Assembly: GCA_016125255.1 (NCBI GenBank) | Contig: WGMD01000025.1 | Coordinates: 1-64,000 of the forward strand | Direction of reading: 5' to 3' | Length of the DNA: 64,000 bases | Source of the DNA: Planctomycetota bacterium | GTDB lineage: Bacteria > Planctomycetota > Phycisphaerae > Phycisphaerales > Zrk34 | Shown here: positions 50,540-59,095 of the stretch, piece after piece | Layout: each line of letters begins with the position of its first letter | How positions within the stretch are numbered: the stretch's first letter is position 1 | Program-made: the position numbers and the translations under genes | Notes under the pieces: generated by a model | What the model was told of the DNA's origin: nothing | The model's database searches: none | Seen by the model: only the letters and a program-made list of their open reading frames with translations

Positions 50540-53188
50540 TCACATTTTCAACGCCGCCTGAGCCGCCGCCAGCCGGGCGACCGGCACGCGGAACGGGCTG
50601 CACGAAACGTAGTTCAGGCCGACTTTCGCGCAGAAGGCGATCGAAGCCGGGTCGCCCCCGTGCTCGCCGCAGATGCCGCACTTGAGCTTGCCCTTGGTGC
50701 TGCGGCCCTTGCGCACCGCCATATCGACAAGCTGCCCCACGCCCGACTGGTCCAGCGACTGGAACGGATCGATGGGCAGAATCTCCTGCTTGATGTAGTC
50801 GGGCAGGAACGTGTTCACGTCGTCGCGGCTGTACCCGAAGGTCATCTGCGTCAGGTCGTTGGTCCCGAAGCTGAAGAAGTCCGCTTCCTGCGCGACTTCG
50901 TCGGCGGTCAGCGCGGCACGGGGAATTTCGATCATCGTGCCGATGGTGATGTCGAGCTTACCCGTGTACTTCCTGGCCTTCTTGATGTCGGCGATGACCT
51001 TCTCGGTCAGCTCGCGCAGCACGGCCAGCTCGCGCTTCGTGCCCACGAGCGGGATCATGATTTCCGGAATCGCCTTGATCTTCTTCTTGAGGCAGTTGAT
51101 CGCCGCTTCGGTGATCGCCGTCACCTGCATCTCGAGAATCTCGGGATACGTCACGGACAGACGACATCCGCGATGACCGAGCATCGGGTTCGCCTCGTGC
51201 AGCGCCGCGACGCGACGCTTGACCGCGTCGCTCTTGACACCCAGCGCCTTGGCGACTTCCTTCTGACCCTTCTCATCGTGCGGCACGAACTCGTGCAGCG
51301 GCGGATCGAGCAGGCGCACCGTCACCGGCAGCCCGTTCATCGCCTTGAAGATCCCTTCAAAGTCGCTCCGCTGGAACGGCAGCAGCTTCGCCAGCGCCTT
51401 GCGGCGGGCCGGTTCGCTTTCCGCGAGAATCATCTCGCGCATCGCGATGATGCGCTCGCCTTCGAAGAACATGTGCTCCGTGCGGCAGAGGCCGATGCCC
51501 TGTGCCCCGAATTCGCGGGCGCGCTTGGCGTCGGCGGGGGTGTCGGCGTTGGTGCGGATGTCGATCTTGCGATACTTGTCCGCCCAGCCCATGACCGTCG
51601 CGAACGTGCCCGAAAGCTTGGGCTCCATGCGGGCGATCGTCCCGGCCATGACCTCGCCGGTCGAGCCGTCGATCGACAGCGTGTCGTTGTGCGTGTACTT
51701 TCTGCCGTTGACGGTGATGATCCGCTTCTTCTCATCGATGTGAATCGCACCGGCTCCGGCGACGCAGCAGCGGCCCCAGCCGCGGGCCACCACGGCCGCG
51801 TGGCTCGTCATCCCGCCCGTCGAAGTCAAAATGCCCGCCGCCGAGTGCATCCCGTCGATGTCCTCGGGGTTGGTTTCCTTGCGGACCAGCAGCACCTTTT
51901 CGCCGGCGTGCGTGCGCTCGACCGCTTCCTCGGCCGTGAACGCCAGCTTGCCCACCGCCGCGCCCGGCGAAGCGGGAAGGCCGATCGTCAGCACGGTCGC
52001 CGACTTCTTGGCCTTGGGGTCGAAGCTCGGCAGAAGAAGCTGCGTCAGGTCGGCCGCGGGAATGCGCAGCACCGCCGTCTTCTCGTCGATGAGCTTTTCC
52101 TTGACCATGTCGCAGGCGATCTTCACCGCCGCCACGCCGGTCCGCTTGCCGTTGCGCGTCTGAAGCATGAAAAGCTTGCCGCGCTCGATCGTGAACTCGA
52201 TGTCCTGTACGTCCTTGTAGTGCTTCTCGAGCTTGCTCTTGATGGCGATCAGTTCGCCGTACACCTTCTTGTTCCACTTGGGCATCTCCGCCACCGGCAG
52301 CGGCGTGCGGATGCCCGCCACGACGTCTTCGCCCTGCGCGTTGACGAGGAACTCGCCGTAGAACTTGTTCTCGCCGGTCGAGGGATTGCGCGTGAAGGCC
52401 ACGCCCGTCCCGCAGTCGTCGCCCATGTTGCCGAACACCATCGACTGGACGTTCACCGCCGTGCCGAGCAGGCCCGTGATGTTCTCCACCTGACGATACC
52501 GCACCGCACGCGGCTGCATCCAGCTCTTGAACACCGCTTCGATCGCCAGCTCAAGCTGCTTGATCGGCGTCTGCGGGAACGGCGAGCCGACGTGCTTGCG
52601 GTAAACTTCCTTGTACGCGTCGCACAGCTCGATCATGCCCTTCGTCGGCACATCCGTGTCGAGCTTGGCGTTGTACTTCCGCTTGATCTTGTCGAACGCG
52701 ACTTCGAAGTGTTCGTGGTCGACGTTCATCACCACGTCGCCGTACATGTTGATCAGTCGGCGGTAGCTGTCGTAGGCGAAGCGCTCATTGGCCGTCGCGT
52801 TGGCGATGCCCACCACGGACTGATCGTTGAGCCCGAGGTTCAGGATCGTGTTCATCATGCCCGGCATCGACGACGCGGCGCCCGAACGGACCGACACGAG
52901 CAGCGGGTTCATCTTGTCGCCGAACTTCTTGCCGGTTTCCTTTTCGAGCGTCGCGACGTTCGCTTCGACCTGCGCCATCAGCCCCGCAGGCAGCTTCCGG
53001 CCGGACTTGTAGTATTGATCGCAGACTTCGGTTGTGATCGTGAAGCCCGCGGGCACTGGCAGGCCGATGCTGGTCATGTCGGCCAGGTTCGCCCCCTTGC
53101 CACCCAGCAGCAGACGCTGATCGCGCTTGCCTTCAGTCTTGGTCTTGCCAAAGTAATAAACCCACTTCGCTGATTGCTTCTTGGCCAT
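50540..53188 (-). CDS. ppdK: pyruvate, phosphate dikinase
   Basis: This 882-residue enzyme interconverts pyruvate + ATP + phosphate and phosphoenolpyruvate + AMP + diphosphate. The phosphocarrier histidine sits in GGMTSHAAVVARGWG. The C-terminal PEP domain has the GLNYVSCSPFRVP catalytic cysteine motif, and the N-terminal ATP-grasp domain opens KGANLADM. The ATG giving MAKKQSAKW, preceded by AAGGGTG, is chosen over an open extension. Length is normal. It diverges from pabB. Confidence 0.96.
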   Translation of the reverse strand: MAKKQSAKWVYYFGKTKTEGKRDQRLLLGGKGANLADMTSIGLPVPAGFTITTEVCDQYYKSGRKLPAGLMAQVEANVATLEKETGKKFGDKMNPLLVSVRSGAASSMPGMMNTILNLGLNDQSVVGIANATANERFAYDSYRRLINMYGDVVMNVDHEHFEVAFDKIKRKYNAKLDTDVPTKGMIELCDAYKEVYRKHVGSPFPQTPIKQLELAIEAVFKSWMQPRAVRYRQVENITGLLGTAVNVQSMVFGNMGDDCGTGVAFTRNPSTGENKFYGEFLVNAQGEDVVAGIRTPLPVAEMPKWNKKVYGELIAIKSKLEKHYKDVQDIEFTIERGKLFMLQTRNGKRTGVAAVKIACDMVKEKLIDEKTAVLRIPAADLTQLLLPSFDPKAKKSATVLTIGLPASPGAAVGKLAFTAEEAVERTHAGEKVLLVRKETNPEDIDGMHSAAGILTSTGGMTSHAAVVARGWGRCCVAGAGAIHIDEKKRIITVNGRKYTHNDTLSIDGSTGEVMAGTIARMEPKLSGTFATVMGWADKYRKIDIRTNADTPADAKRAREFGAQGIGLCRTEHMFFEGERIIAMREMILAESEPARRKALAKLLPFQRSDFEGIFKAMNGLPVTVRLLDPPLHEFVPHDEKGQKEVAKALGVKSDAVKRRVAALHEANPMLGHRGCRLSVTYPEILEMQVTAITEAAINCLKKKIKAIPEIMIPLVGTKRELAVLRELTEKVIADIKKARKYTGKLDITIGTMIEIPRAALTADEVAQEADFFSFGTNDLTQMTFGYSRDDVNTFLPDYIKQEILPIDPFQSLDQSGVGQLVDMAVRKGRSTKGKLKCGICGEHGGDPASIAFCAKVGLNYVSCSPFRVPVARLAAAQAALKM

Positions 53189-53298
53189 TGGTCGTTCACC
53201 CTTTGTCGGTGTGGTTGGTGATGCGGTAAGTCGTGAAAAAAGCCCGCCGTTTTGCGGCCGTACCGTGGCTTTCGGGGTGTCGAGTATAGTATCCGCAG

Positions 53299-54690
53299 AT
53301 GCCAAGTCAATTAGTGCAGTCCGATTCAGCCCTTGCCGCGCTCGCCGCCGCGACCGCCGATCCGCTCATGCTTCTGCACTCCGGTCGGCCGCATCCCCGC
53401 TGGGCCGTCCGCTCCCTCCTCGCCCAGCCCGCCGCATGGTTCCGCTACACCGCGGATCATCGCTCCCATCTGACCGGCCTCGACCGCCCATTGACCCACA
53501 ACCTCTGGCGCGACCTGCGTTCACTCTTGAATGACCCGACCCTCCCCGGTCGATGGTTCGGCTACTTCAGTTACGACCTCGCCTCCCTCATCGAACCCGC
53601 CAAACTGACCCCCGTTCATCCCAACGACTGGCCCCTCGTCCAACTCGCCTACTGCCCCCACACCCGCGAATTCCCCCCTGGAAACCCGCCCACAAAGCCG
53701 CGGGATGAGCGCAGCGACGCCGCCATGCGTAGCGGCTTCGCGGAGCATGGAGCCCCGGATGCGTTCACCTCCAACCTCCCCCAACACGCCTACGAATCCG
53801 CCGTCCGCCGCGCCCTCCAATACATCGCCGCCGGCGACATCTTCCAGGTGAACCTCGCTCAAACCTTCACCACCCAATTCACCGGTAGCCCCCGCGCCCT
53901 CTACCACCGCCTCGCCGCCCTCAGCCCCGCCTGGTACGGCGCCTACATGGAACTCCCCCATTTAGCGGCGGGGCTTGCCCCGCGCGTCCCCCCCCCTCGC
54001 GCCATCCGCTCCACCAGCCCCGAACTCTTCCTCCACGTCAAAAACAACCACATCACCACCCGCCCCATCAAAGGCACCCGCCCCGCGCTCCCCCCAAGGC
54101 GGGGGGACTTGAGTCCCCCCGTTTCCGATCTCCTGACCTCCGAAAAAGACCGCGCCGAACTCAACATGATCATCGACCTGATGCGCAACGACCTCGGACG
54201 CGTCTCAACCTACGGCTCCATCCGCGTCACCGACCCCCGCGCCCTCGAATCGCATCCCACCATCGACCACACCACCGCCACCATCGAAGCCGACCTCCAC
54301 CCCTCCCGCGACATCGTCGACCTCCTCCGCGCCACCCTCCCCGGCGGATCCATCACCGGCGCCCCCAAAATCCGAGCCATGCAAATCATCCACGAACTCG
54401 AACCCAACCCCCGAGGCCCTTACACCGGCTGCCTCGGCTACATCGCCAAAGACGAACTGCACCTCAACATCGCCATCCGCACCATTCTCCTCACCCCCGC
54501 CAACCCGAATGCTCAGCGCAGCGATGCCGCCATGTGTAGCGGCTTCGCGAAACAGGGAGCCCCGGATTCCCCCACGTACCGCGCCGCCTTCTCCACCGGC
54601 GCCGGCATCGTCGCCGACTCCAACCCCACCGCCGAATACCACGAAACCCTCACCAAAGCCGCCCCCCTCATGCAGGCACTCACCGTTTAG
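53299..54690 (+). CDS. pabB: aminodeoxychorismate synthase component I
   Basis: This 463-residue enzyme makes 4-amino-4-deoxychorismate for folate. The signature PIKGTRP (Lys, as in PabB rather than the Ala of TrpE), GDIFQVNLAQ and GGSITGAPKIRAM with the following RGPYTG are present. Four short repeats are embedded in frame: two 53-base copies (RSDAAMRSGFA and RSDAAMCSGFA), a GGGGGGACT palindrome (RRGDLSPPVSD) and a CGGCGGGGC palindrome (HLAAGLAPR). The stop codon lies in another copy of the last. All look like surface-loop insertions. Confidence 0.9.
   Translation: MPSQLVQSDSALAALAAATADPLMLLHSGRPHPRWAVRSLLAQPAAWFRYTADHRSHLTGLDRPLTHNLWRDLRSLLNDPTLPGRWFGYFSYDLASLIEPAKLTPVHPNDWPLVQLAYCPHTREFPPGNPPTKPRDERSDAAMRSGFAEHGAPDAFTSNLPQHAYESAVRRALQYIAAGDIFQVNLAQTFTTQFTGSPRALYHRLAALSPAWYGAYMELPHLAAGLAPRVPPPRAIRSTSPELFLHVKNNHITTRPIKGTRPALPPRRGDLSPPVSDLLTSEKDRAELNMIIDLMRNDLGRVSTYGSIRVTDPRALESHPTIDHTTATIEADLHPSRDIVDLLRATLPGGSITGAPKIRAMQIIHELEPNPRGPYTGCLGYIAKDELHLNIAIRTILLTPANPNAQRSDAAMCSGFAKQGAPDSPTYRAAFSTGAGIVADSNPTAEYHETLTKAAPLMQALTV
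53708..53760. repeat. 53-base dispersed repeat, copy 1, inside pabB
   Basis: AGCGCAGCGACGCCGCCATG and its continuation to CCCCGGAT match the second copy at 54515-54567 base for base except for about eight positions. Both copies are translated in the same frame. Confidence 0.8.
53961..53986. repeat. CGGCGGGGC palindromic repeat inside pabB
   Basis: TTTAGCGGCGGGGCTTGCCC followed by CGCGCG is repeated at 54686-54710 with a different loop. Here it is read as LAAGLAPR in frame. Confidence 0.65.
54098..54121. repeat. GGGGGGACT palindromic repeat inside pabB
   Basis: GGCGGGGGGACTTGAGTCC followed by CCCCG is the inverse-orientation relative of 29173-29196 and is also found at 56673-56698. It is read in frame as RRGDLSPPV. 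Confidence 0.75.
54515..54567. repeat. 53-base dispersed repeat, copy 2, inside pabB
   Basis: The second copy of the repeat at 53708-53760, of equal length. It is read in the same frame as RSDAAMCSGFA. Confidence 0.8.
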
Positions 54691-54710
54691 CGGCGGGGCA
54701 CCGCCCCGCG
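54686..54710. repeat. CGGCGGGGC palindromic repeat at the pabB stop
   Basis: TTTAGCGGCGGGGCACCGCC followed by CCGCG is the relative of 53961-53986. Its leading TTTAG supplies the TAG stop codon of pabB. Confidence 0.65.
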
Positions 54711-54772
54711 TGCGAATTGGCGCATCTCACCACCACGGTAAAATGTCAACGCCCATTCCGGAGTGCTCCACC

Positions 54773-55831
54773 ATGTCTTACGTTCGTATGACGATCGCGC
54801 TACTTCTCATCGCTCCGTCGGTGCTCGCGGATGGCTTTAAGTTGGTCCACGATAAATATGACGTTCAGCCCATAATCACGAACAACTCGGATTACCGCAT
54901 CTACGGCGATCGCGACAAATTGCCGGATGCTGCCGATCCCGCGAAGTTGCAGCGATTGACGCTATGGACGCAGCGCACGGTCACCCAACTGGAAACAATC
55001 GTTCATGCCCAACCCCCGGCCGGGTCCGACAAGTTGGCGACCTCCGAGTTCTACGGTCACCAACATGACGCGGCCAACAAGATGATCGACGCCATGATCG
55101 GTCTGCCCGTCCGCGAGCGAATGACGGTTTTGCAAGTCATCCAGCGCGATCCGCCCCGTCCGCCAAAGTATGTTGGTGAAAATGAATCGCTCTCGCGCCG
55201 CGCGGATTATGAAGCTGAAAAGACTCGCTATGAGGTTCTTTTGGCGGACTTCCGCAAGCGGCGCTATCTGATTGTCATGGAGATTCCTTGGCGATCATCC
55301 GCCGCGCTCTCCCGCACTGCCCGCGAGGAAATCGCCAAGGCAAAGGATGAAGACAAGGCCATGTTGCGCCAGAGATGGGAGGCACGCAAGCCCCGACACT
55401 TCGTCTATTTCTTCGGCGGCGATGAAGTCGCCGAATGGAAACCCGATCAGGTTCACGACGTCGTCGGTCTCGTTCGAGCGGCGGGCATGTTCTGCTATGA
55501 CGGCGCAGCTTCGAACAACTACAAAGCGGGCTTCGGCAATGAAGATGTCTTCGTCGGACTCGAACTACTTCTGAAGATTGTTCCCGATCCCGGCAATGCG
55601 CCTGCCGCCGCGGCTCCGGCGGCGCCCGCAGCCCCCTCGGCCGACGAGATGGCGGCCAAGACGATGCAGATGGCGCACAATTATCGGCAGGCCGGTCGCC
55701 TTGATCTGGCCCGCGCGGAATACGACAAGATCGTGGTCGCCTACCCCGACGCTGCGATTGCCAAAGAAGCGGCCCAATGGATCGAGTTCATCGACAAACA
55801 GCGCGACGCAGCATCCGGCCAAAAACCTTAA
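54773..55831 (+). CDS. secreted protein with C-terminal TPR-like region
   Basis: This 352-residue protein has a signal peptide (MSYVRMTIALLLIAPSVLA), a helical middle region and an Ala/Pro-rich linker (near residue 280). A C-terminal TPR-like segment (MQMAHNYRQAGRLDLARAEY) follows, typical of planctomycete envelope proteins. No catalytic motif is seen. The ATG at 54773 is chosen because the open frame upstream runs through pabB. Confidence 0.7.
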   Translation: MSYVRMTIALLLIAPSVLADGFKLVHDKYDVQPIITNNSDYRIYGDRDKLPDAADPAKLQRLTLWTQRTVTQLETIVHAQPPAGSDKLATSEFYGHQHDAANKMIDAMIGLPVRERMTVLQVIQRDPPRPPKYVGENESLSRRADYEAEKTRYEVLLADFRKRRYLIVMEIPWRSSAALSRTAREEIAKAKDEDKAMLRQRWEARKPRHFVYFFGGDEVAEWKPDQVHDVVGLVRAAGMFCYDGAASNNYKAGFGNEDVFVGLELLLKIVPDPGNAPAAAAPAAPAAPSADEMAAKTMQMAHNYRQAGRLDLARAEYDKIVVAYPDAAIAKEAAQWIEFIDKQRDAASGQKP

Positions 55832-55858
55832 GACGCGCGCCCTCGGCACGCCGCTATC

Positions 55859-56656
55859 ATGTCCTTGATGTCCCTGCCGATTTTTCAGATTGATGCGTTC
55901 ACCGACACGCCCTTCGCCGGGAATCCGGCGACGGTGGTGATTCTCGAAGGGCCGGCGAAGGCGACGTGGATGCAGCGCGTGGCGGCGGAGATGAATCTGT
56001 CCGAGACGGCCTTCGTCGAACTTCACGAAGACCACATCGGCCTGCGCTGGTTCACGCCGCTGCTGGAAGTCGATCTGTGCGGACACGCCACGCTCGCGGC
56101 GGCGCACGCGCTCTGGCAGACCCAGCGCGCGGAAGGACCGATCGCATTCCACACGCGCTCGGGCGTGCTGACCGCGCGGCAGCGCGGCCCGTGGATCGAG
56201 CTGGACTTCCCCGCCGACGAGCCGCAGCCGACGCCGCCGCCGCCGGGCATCGCCGACGCGCTGGGCGTGAAAATGGTGCATATCCGCCGGGGCGTGAGCG
56301 ATTTTCTCGTCGAAGTCGAGTCGGCGGAGGTCGTGCGTCAGCTCATCCCCGATTTCGCCCGGCTCGCCCGCATCGAAGCGCGCGGGTTCATCATCACCGC
56401 GCCCAGCGATGACGATCGCTACGACTTCATCAGCCGCTTCTTCGCCCCCCGCTTCGGCATCAACGAAGACCCCGTCACCGGGTCCGCCCACTGCACGCTC
56501 TCGCCTTACTGGAGCGAGAAACTCGACGATGACGAACTAGTCGGCTACCAGGCGTCGCCGCGCGGCGGATTCGTCCGCACGCATCGCAAGCGCGACCGCG
56601 TCGTCCTCAGCGGGCAGGCCGTCACCGTGCTCGCCGGCGAACTGACGGTGGACTGA
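55859..56656 (+). CDS. PhzF-family isomerase/epimerase
   Basis: This 265-residue protein has the PhzF hallmarks: early FQIDAFTDTPFAGNPATVV, the catalytic Glu in MNLSETAFV, LCGHATLAAAHAL and DPVTGSAHC. PhzF itself acts in phenazine synthesis, but most homologues are of unknown substrate. Neighbouring pabB and a PabC-like gene share chorismate-type chemistry, which may be coincidence. The start ATG at 55859 lies just after a short gap; a second ATG follows four codons later. Confidence 0.88.
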   Translation: MSLMSLPIFQIDAFTDTPFAGNPATVVILEGPAKATWMQRVAAEMNLSETAFVELHEDHIGLRWFTPLLEVDLCGHATLAAAHALWQTQRAEGPIAFHTRSGVLTARQRGPWIELDFPADEPQPTPPPPGIADALGVKMVHIRRGVSDFLVEVESAEVVRQLIPDFARLARIEARGFIITAPSDDDRYDFISRFFAPRFGINEDPVTGSAHCTLSPYWSEKLDDDELVGYQASPRGGFVRTHRKRDRVVLSGQAVTVLAGELTVD

Positions 56657-56672
56657 CCGCGCGTTGGCATGA

Positions 56673-56698
56673 GGCGGGGGGACTTAAGCCCCCCCGGC
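56673..56698. repeat. GGGGGGACT palindromic repeat
   Basis: GGCGGGGGGACTTAAGCCC followed by CCCCGGC is the third copy of the family at 29173-29196 and 54098-54121. It is intergenic here. Confidence 0.7.
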
Positions 56699-56738
56699 TG
56701 CGTTGACGAAACCGTCATCGCGCAGGACGATACGGTCG

Positions 56739-57635
56739 ATGAAGGTCTACCTCAACGGCAAATTCGTCGACGCCAGCCGGGCGCGTCTGAGCATTTTCGA
56801 TGCGTCGGTGCAACATGCCGTGGGCCTTTTCGAAACGATGCGCGCCGCACATGGCCGCGTGTTTCGACTCATTCCGCATGTCGAGCGGCTCATCGCCTCC
56901 GCCCGGCTATTGGGTCTGAGCGATCGGCTTCGTCCCGGCCCGCTGGCCGAGGCGGTCGAGCTGACGCGCGAGAAGAACAACCTTGCCGAGGCCCGCATCC
57001 GTCTGACCGTGACCGGCGGCGATCACTCGCTGCTGACCGGCAAGTCGCGGTCGAAAAACGGCGGACATCACCCGTCGATCTTCATCACCGCGACCGAACC
57101 GACGCAGTACCCGGAGGCGATGTTCACGCAGGGCGTGCCGGTGGTGATCGCCGACCCGAAAGCCAATCCGTTCGATCCGGCCGCGTCGCACAAGACGCTC
57201 AACTACTGGACCCGCCTTCAATCGCTTTCCGCCGCCGCGGTCGCCCGGGCCGGCGAAGCGCTCTGGTTTACCGTGACCAATCACCTGTGCGGCGGATCGG
57301 TGTCCAATGCGTTCATCGTCAAAGACGGCCAGCTTCTGACGCCCTTCGCCCGCGGCGAGGAAGTCAGCGGGGCGCTGCCCTCGCCCGTCCTGCCGGGGAT
57401 TACGCGCGCCGCCGTGCTCGAAATCGCCCAGGCCATGGACCTGCCCGTGCAGAAGAAGATGCTGACCATCAACGATGTGCTCGAGGCCGACGAACTGATG
57501 CTCACCAACAGCAGTTGGCACGTCCTGCCCGTCGTGCGCGTCGAGAAGGAAACCATCGGGTCGGGCGACGTCGGCCCGATCACGCAGCAGATTCGAGAGC
57601 GCCTGCTCAAAACCATCGAAGAGGAATGCGCGTAA
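56739..57635 (+). CDS. class IV aminotransferase / aminodeoxychorismate lyase-like
   Basis: This 298-residue PLP enzyme has the catalytic lysine in SHKTLNYW and the fold motifs VYLNGKFVDAS, FETMRA and ARIRLTVTGG. The motif usually ExxxSN is GGSVSNAF, so the conserved Glu appears as Gly. PabC would release 4-aminobenzoate from the product of PabB; BCAT or D-amino acid aminotransferase are alternatives. The ATG giving MKVYLNG is chosen. Confidence 0.8.
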   Translation: MKVYLNGKFVDASRARLSIFDASVQHAVGLFETMRAAHGRVFRLIPHVERLIASARLLGLSDRLRPGPLAEAVELTREKNNLAEARIRLTVTGGDHSLLTGKSRSKNGGHHPSIFITATEPTQYPEAMFTQGVPVVIADPKANPFDPAASHKTLNYWTRLQSLSAAAVARAGEALWFTVTNHLCGGSVSNAFIVKDGQLLTPFARGEEVSGALPSPVLPGITRAAVLEIAQAMDLPVQKKMLTINDVLEADELMLTNSSWHVLPVVRVEKETIGSGDVGPITQQIRERLLKTIEEECA

Positions 57636-57670
57636 AATCCCCGTCGCGCCGCCCCATGGAGACCCCGTTC

Positions 57671-58174
57671 ATGATTCATCCCACCGTCGCCCGCCTGCTT
57701 GTCATCCTCTGCCTCGCGTCGCTCTTGGCCGGCTGCGCCTCCGAACCCAAGCCCGACAACACGAAGCTGTATCAGAGCAAGGTGCTGGTCAAACCGCTGA
57801 GCGTGGTGCTGGCGCAGGCGCTGATCGCCAAGAAGAAGGCGGGCGAGGAGCTGCCGGAGGATTACCAGTCGGTGGACTTCGCCGTGTCGGTCATCGAGTC
57901 GATTCGGCTTCAGCACCCGGAAGTGTTCATGGTGACCGAAGCGCAGGAAAAGGCCTTTTTCAACGGAAAATTCGACGATCGCTACAACGCCAAGCGCGTC
58001 AGCCAGCTCATCGATCAGGTCACCGAGCTTCACGTTCCGCTCGACACCATCAACAGCTACCTCGTGAGCGAATACCTCAACGACAAGCTTCACGGCGTGC
58101 GGCTCGAACTGGCCGCCCGGCTGCTGGCGGCGCAGGTGAAGACGGCCAAGATGAACACGACCGGGGCGAATTGA
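57671..58174 (+). CDS. lipoprotein of unknown function
   Basis: This 167-residue protein has a signal peptide ending in the lipobox LLAGC and a mostly helical mature part. It lies 35 bases after the aminotransferase and 14 bases before the GT9 gene, within one transcript. No family is recognised. Confidence 0.65.
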   Translation: MIHPTVARLLVILCLASLLAGCASEPKPDNTKLYQSKVLVKPLSVVLAQALIAKKKAGEELPEDYQSVDFAVSVIESIRLQHPEVFMVTEAQEKAFFNGKFDDRYNAKRVSQLIDQVTELHVPLDTINSYLVSEYLNDKLHGVRLELAARLLAAQVKTAKMNTTGAN

Positions 58175-58188
58175 ACCGGCGGTGATGC

Positions 58189-59082
58189 GTGACTGAGGGC
58201 GATACCGCAAGCACACTCGTGTTCCACCACGGCGCGCTGGGCGACAGCGTGATCGTCTGGCCGATCCTGCGCGCGCTGGGCCCGCTCGCGCTTTTTGCCC
58301 CGCGCGAAAAGGCGCGCCTCGCCGCCGCGGCGCTGCCGTTGGTCACGCCCATCGACGGCGACGCGCCGGACCTGAGCCGACTGTTCTCCCCGGGCGCGAC
58401 GATGGAGGTCAGCGATGATCTGCGCGACCGGCTCGCTGCGGCGGGACGCATCATCAGCTTCATCAGCAATGGTCAGGACGCCTGGGCGCAGAACGTCATG
58501 GCGATGGCGCGCGAGGCGCATCTTTACTTCGTGGACCCGCGGGCGATGCCGGATTGGGATCGGCCCATCGTGCAGGCGCACCTGCATCAACTGCATCAGC
58601 AGGGGCTGGACATCCGGCCGCTTTTGGCGGATCGGCGGCACAATCCCGACGGGCCGGTGCTGGTGCATCCGGGCAGCGGGGGTCGCGACAAATGCTGGCC
58701 GGCGGAGCGCGTCGAGGCGCTCGTCGATCACCTGATCCGCATCGGGCGGCCGGCGCAGCTTCTGATCGGCCCGGTCGAGCGGGAGCGTATCGAGGCGCGG
58801 CGGCTGGAGCATTGGCGATCGCGCTACGAGGTGGCCGAGCCGTGGGATTTGTCGGAGTTGGCACGCGTGATGGGGTCGGCTCGCGTGGTGGTGGCGAACG
58901 ATTCGGGGCCGGCGCATCTGGCGGCGGGACTGGGCGTGGCGACGGTGGCGCTATTCGGACCGACGGACCCGCGCGTGTGGGCGCCGCTGGGCCCGGCGGT
59001 GTCGATTCTCGCACCGGAGGAGCCGGCGCCGATGAACTGGCTGGAAGTCGAGCCGGTCATCGAGGCGGTCGCGCGCTGGTGA
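58189..59082 (+). CDS. GT9-family glycosyltransferase
   Basis: This 297-residue enzyme has the GT9 (heptosyltransferase-like) motifs: an early FHHGALGDSVIVWP, then VHPGSGGRDKCWP and VVANDSGPAHLAAGLGVATV with FGPTDP. It probably adds a sugar to an envelope glycan such as lipopolysaccharide core. It starts with GTG. It is followed after 13 bases by a polytopic membrane protein that may share its pathway. Confidence 0.85.
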   Translation: MTEGDTASTLVFHHGALGDSVIVWPILRALGPLALFAPREKARLAAAALPLVTPIDGDAPDLSRLFSPGATMEVSDDLRDRLAAAGRIISFISNGQDAWAQNVMAMAREAHLYFVDPRAMPDWDRPIVQAHLHQLHQQGLDIRPLLADRRHNPDGPVLVHPGSGGRDKCWPAERVEALVDHLIRIGRPAQLLIGPVERERIEARRLEHWRSRYEVAEPWDLSELARVMGSARVVVANDSGPAHLAAGLGVATVALFGPTDPRVWAPLGPAVSILAPEEPAPMNWLEVEPVIEAVARW

Positions 59083-59095
59083 GGTTTCGTATCAT

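Noticed and set aside
50498-53173. 891-codon open frame on the plus strand opposite ppdK
   Set aside because: It is Arg/His/Leu-rich antisense sequence without motifs, while the minus strand encodes a full ppdK.
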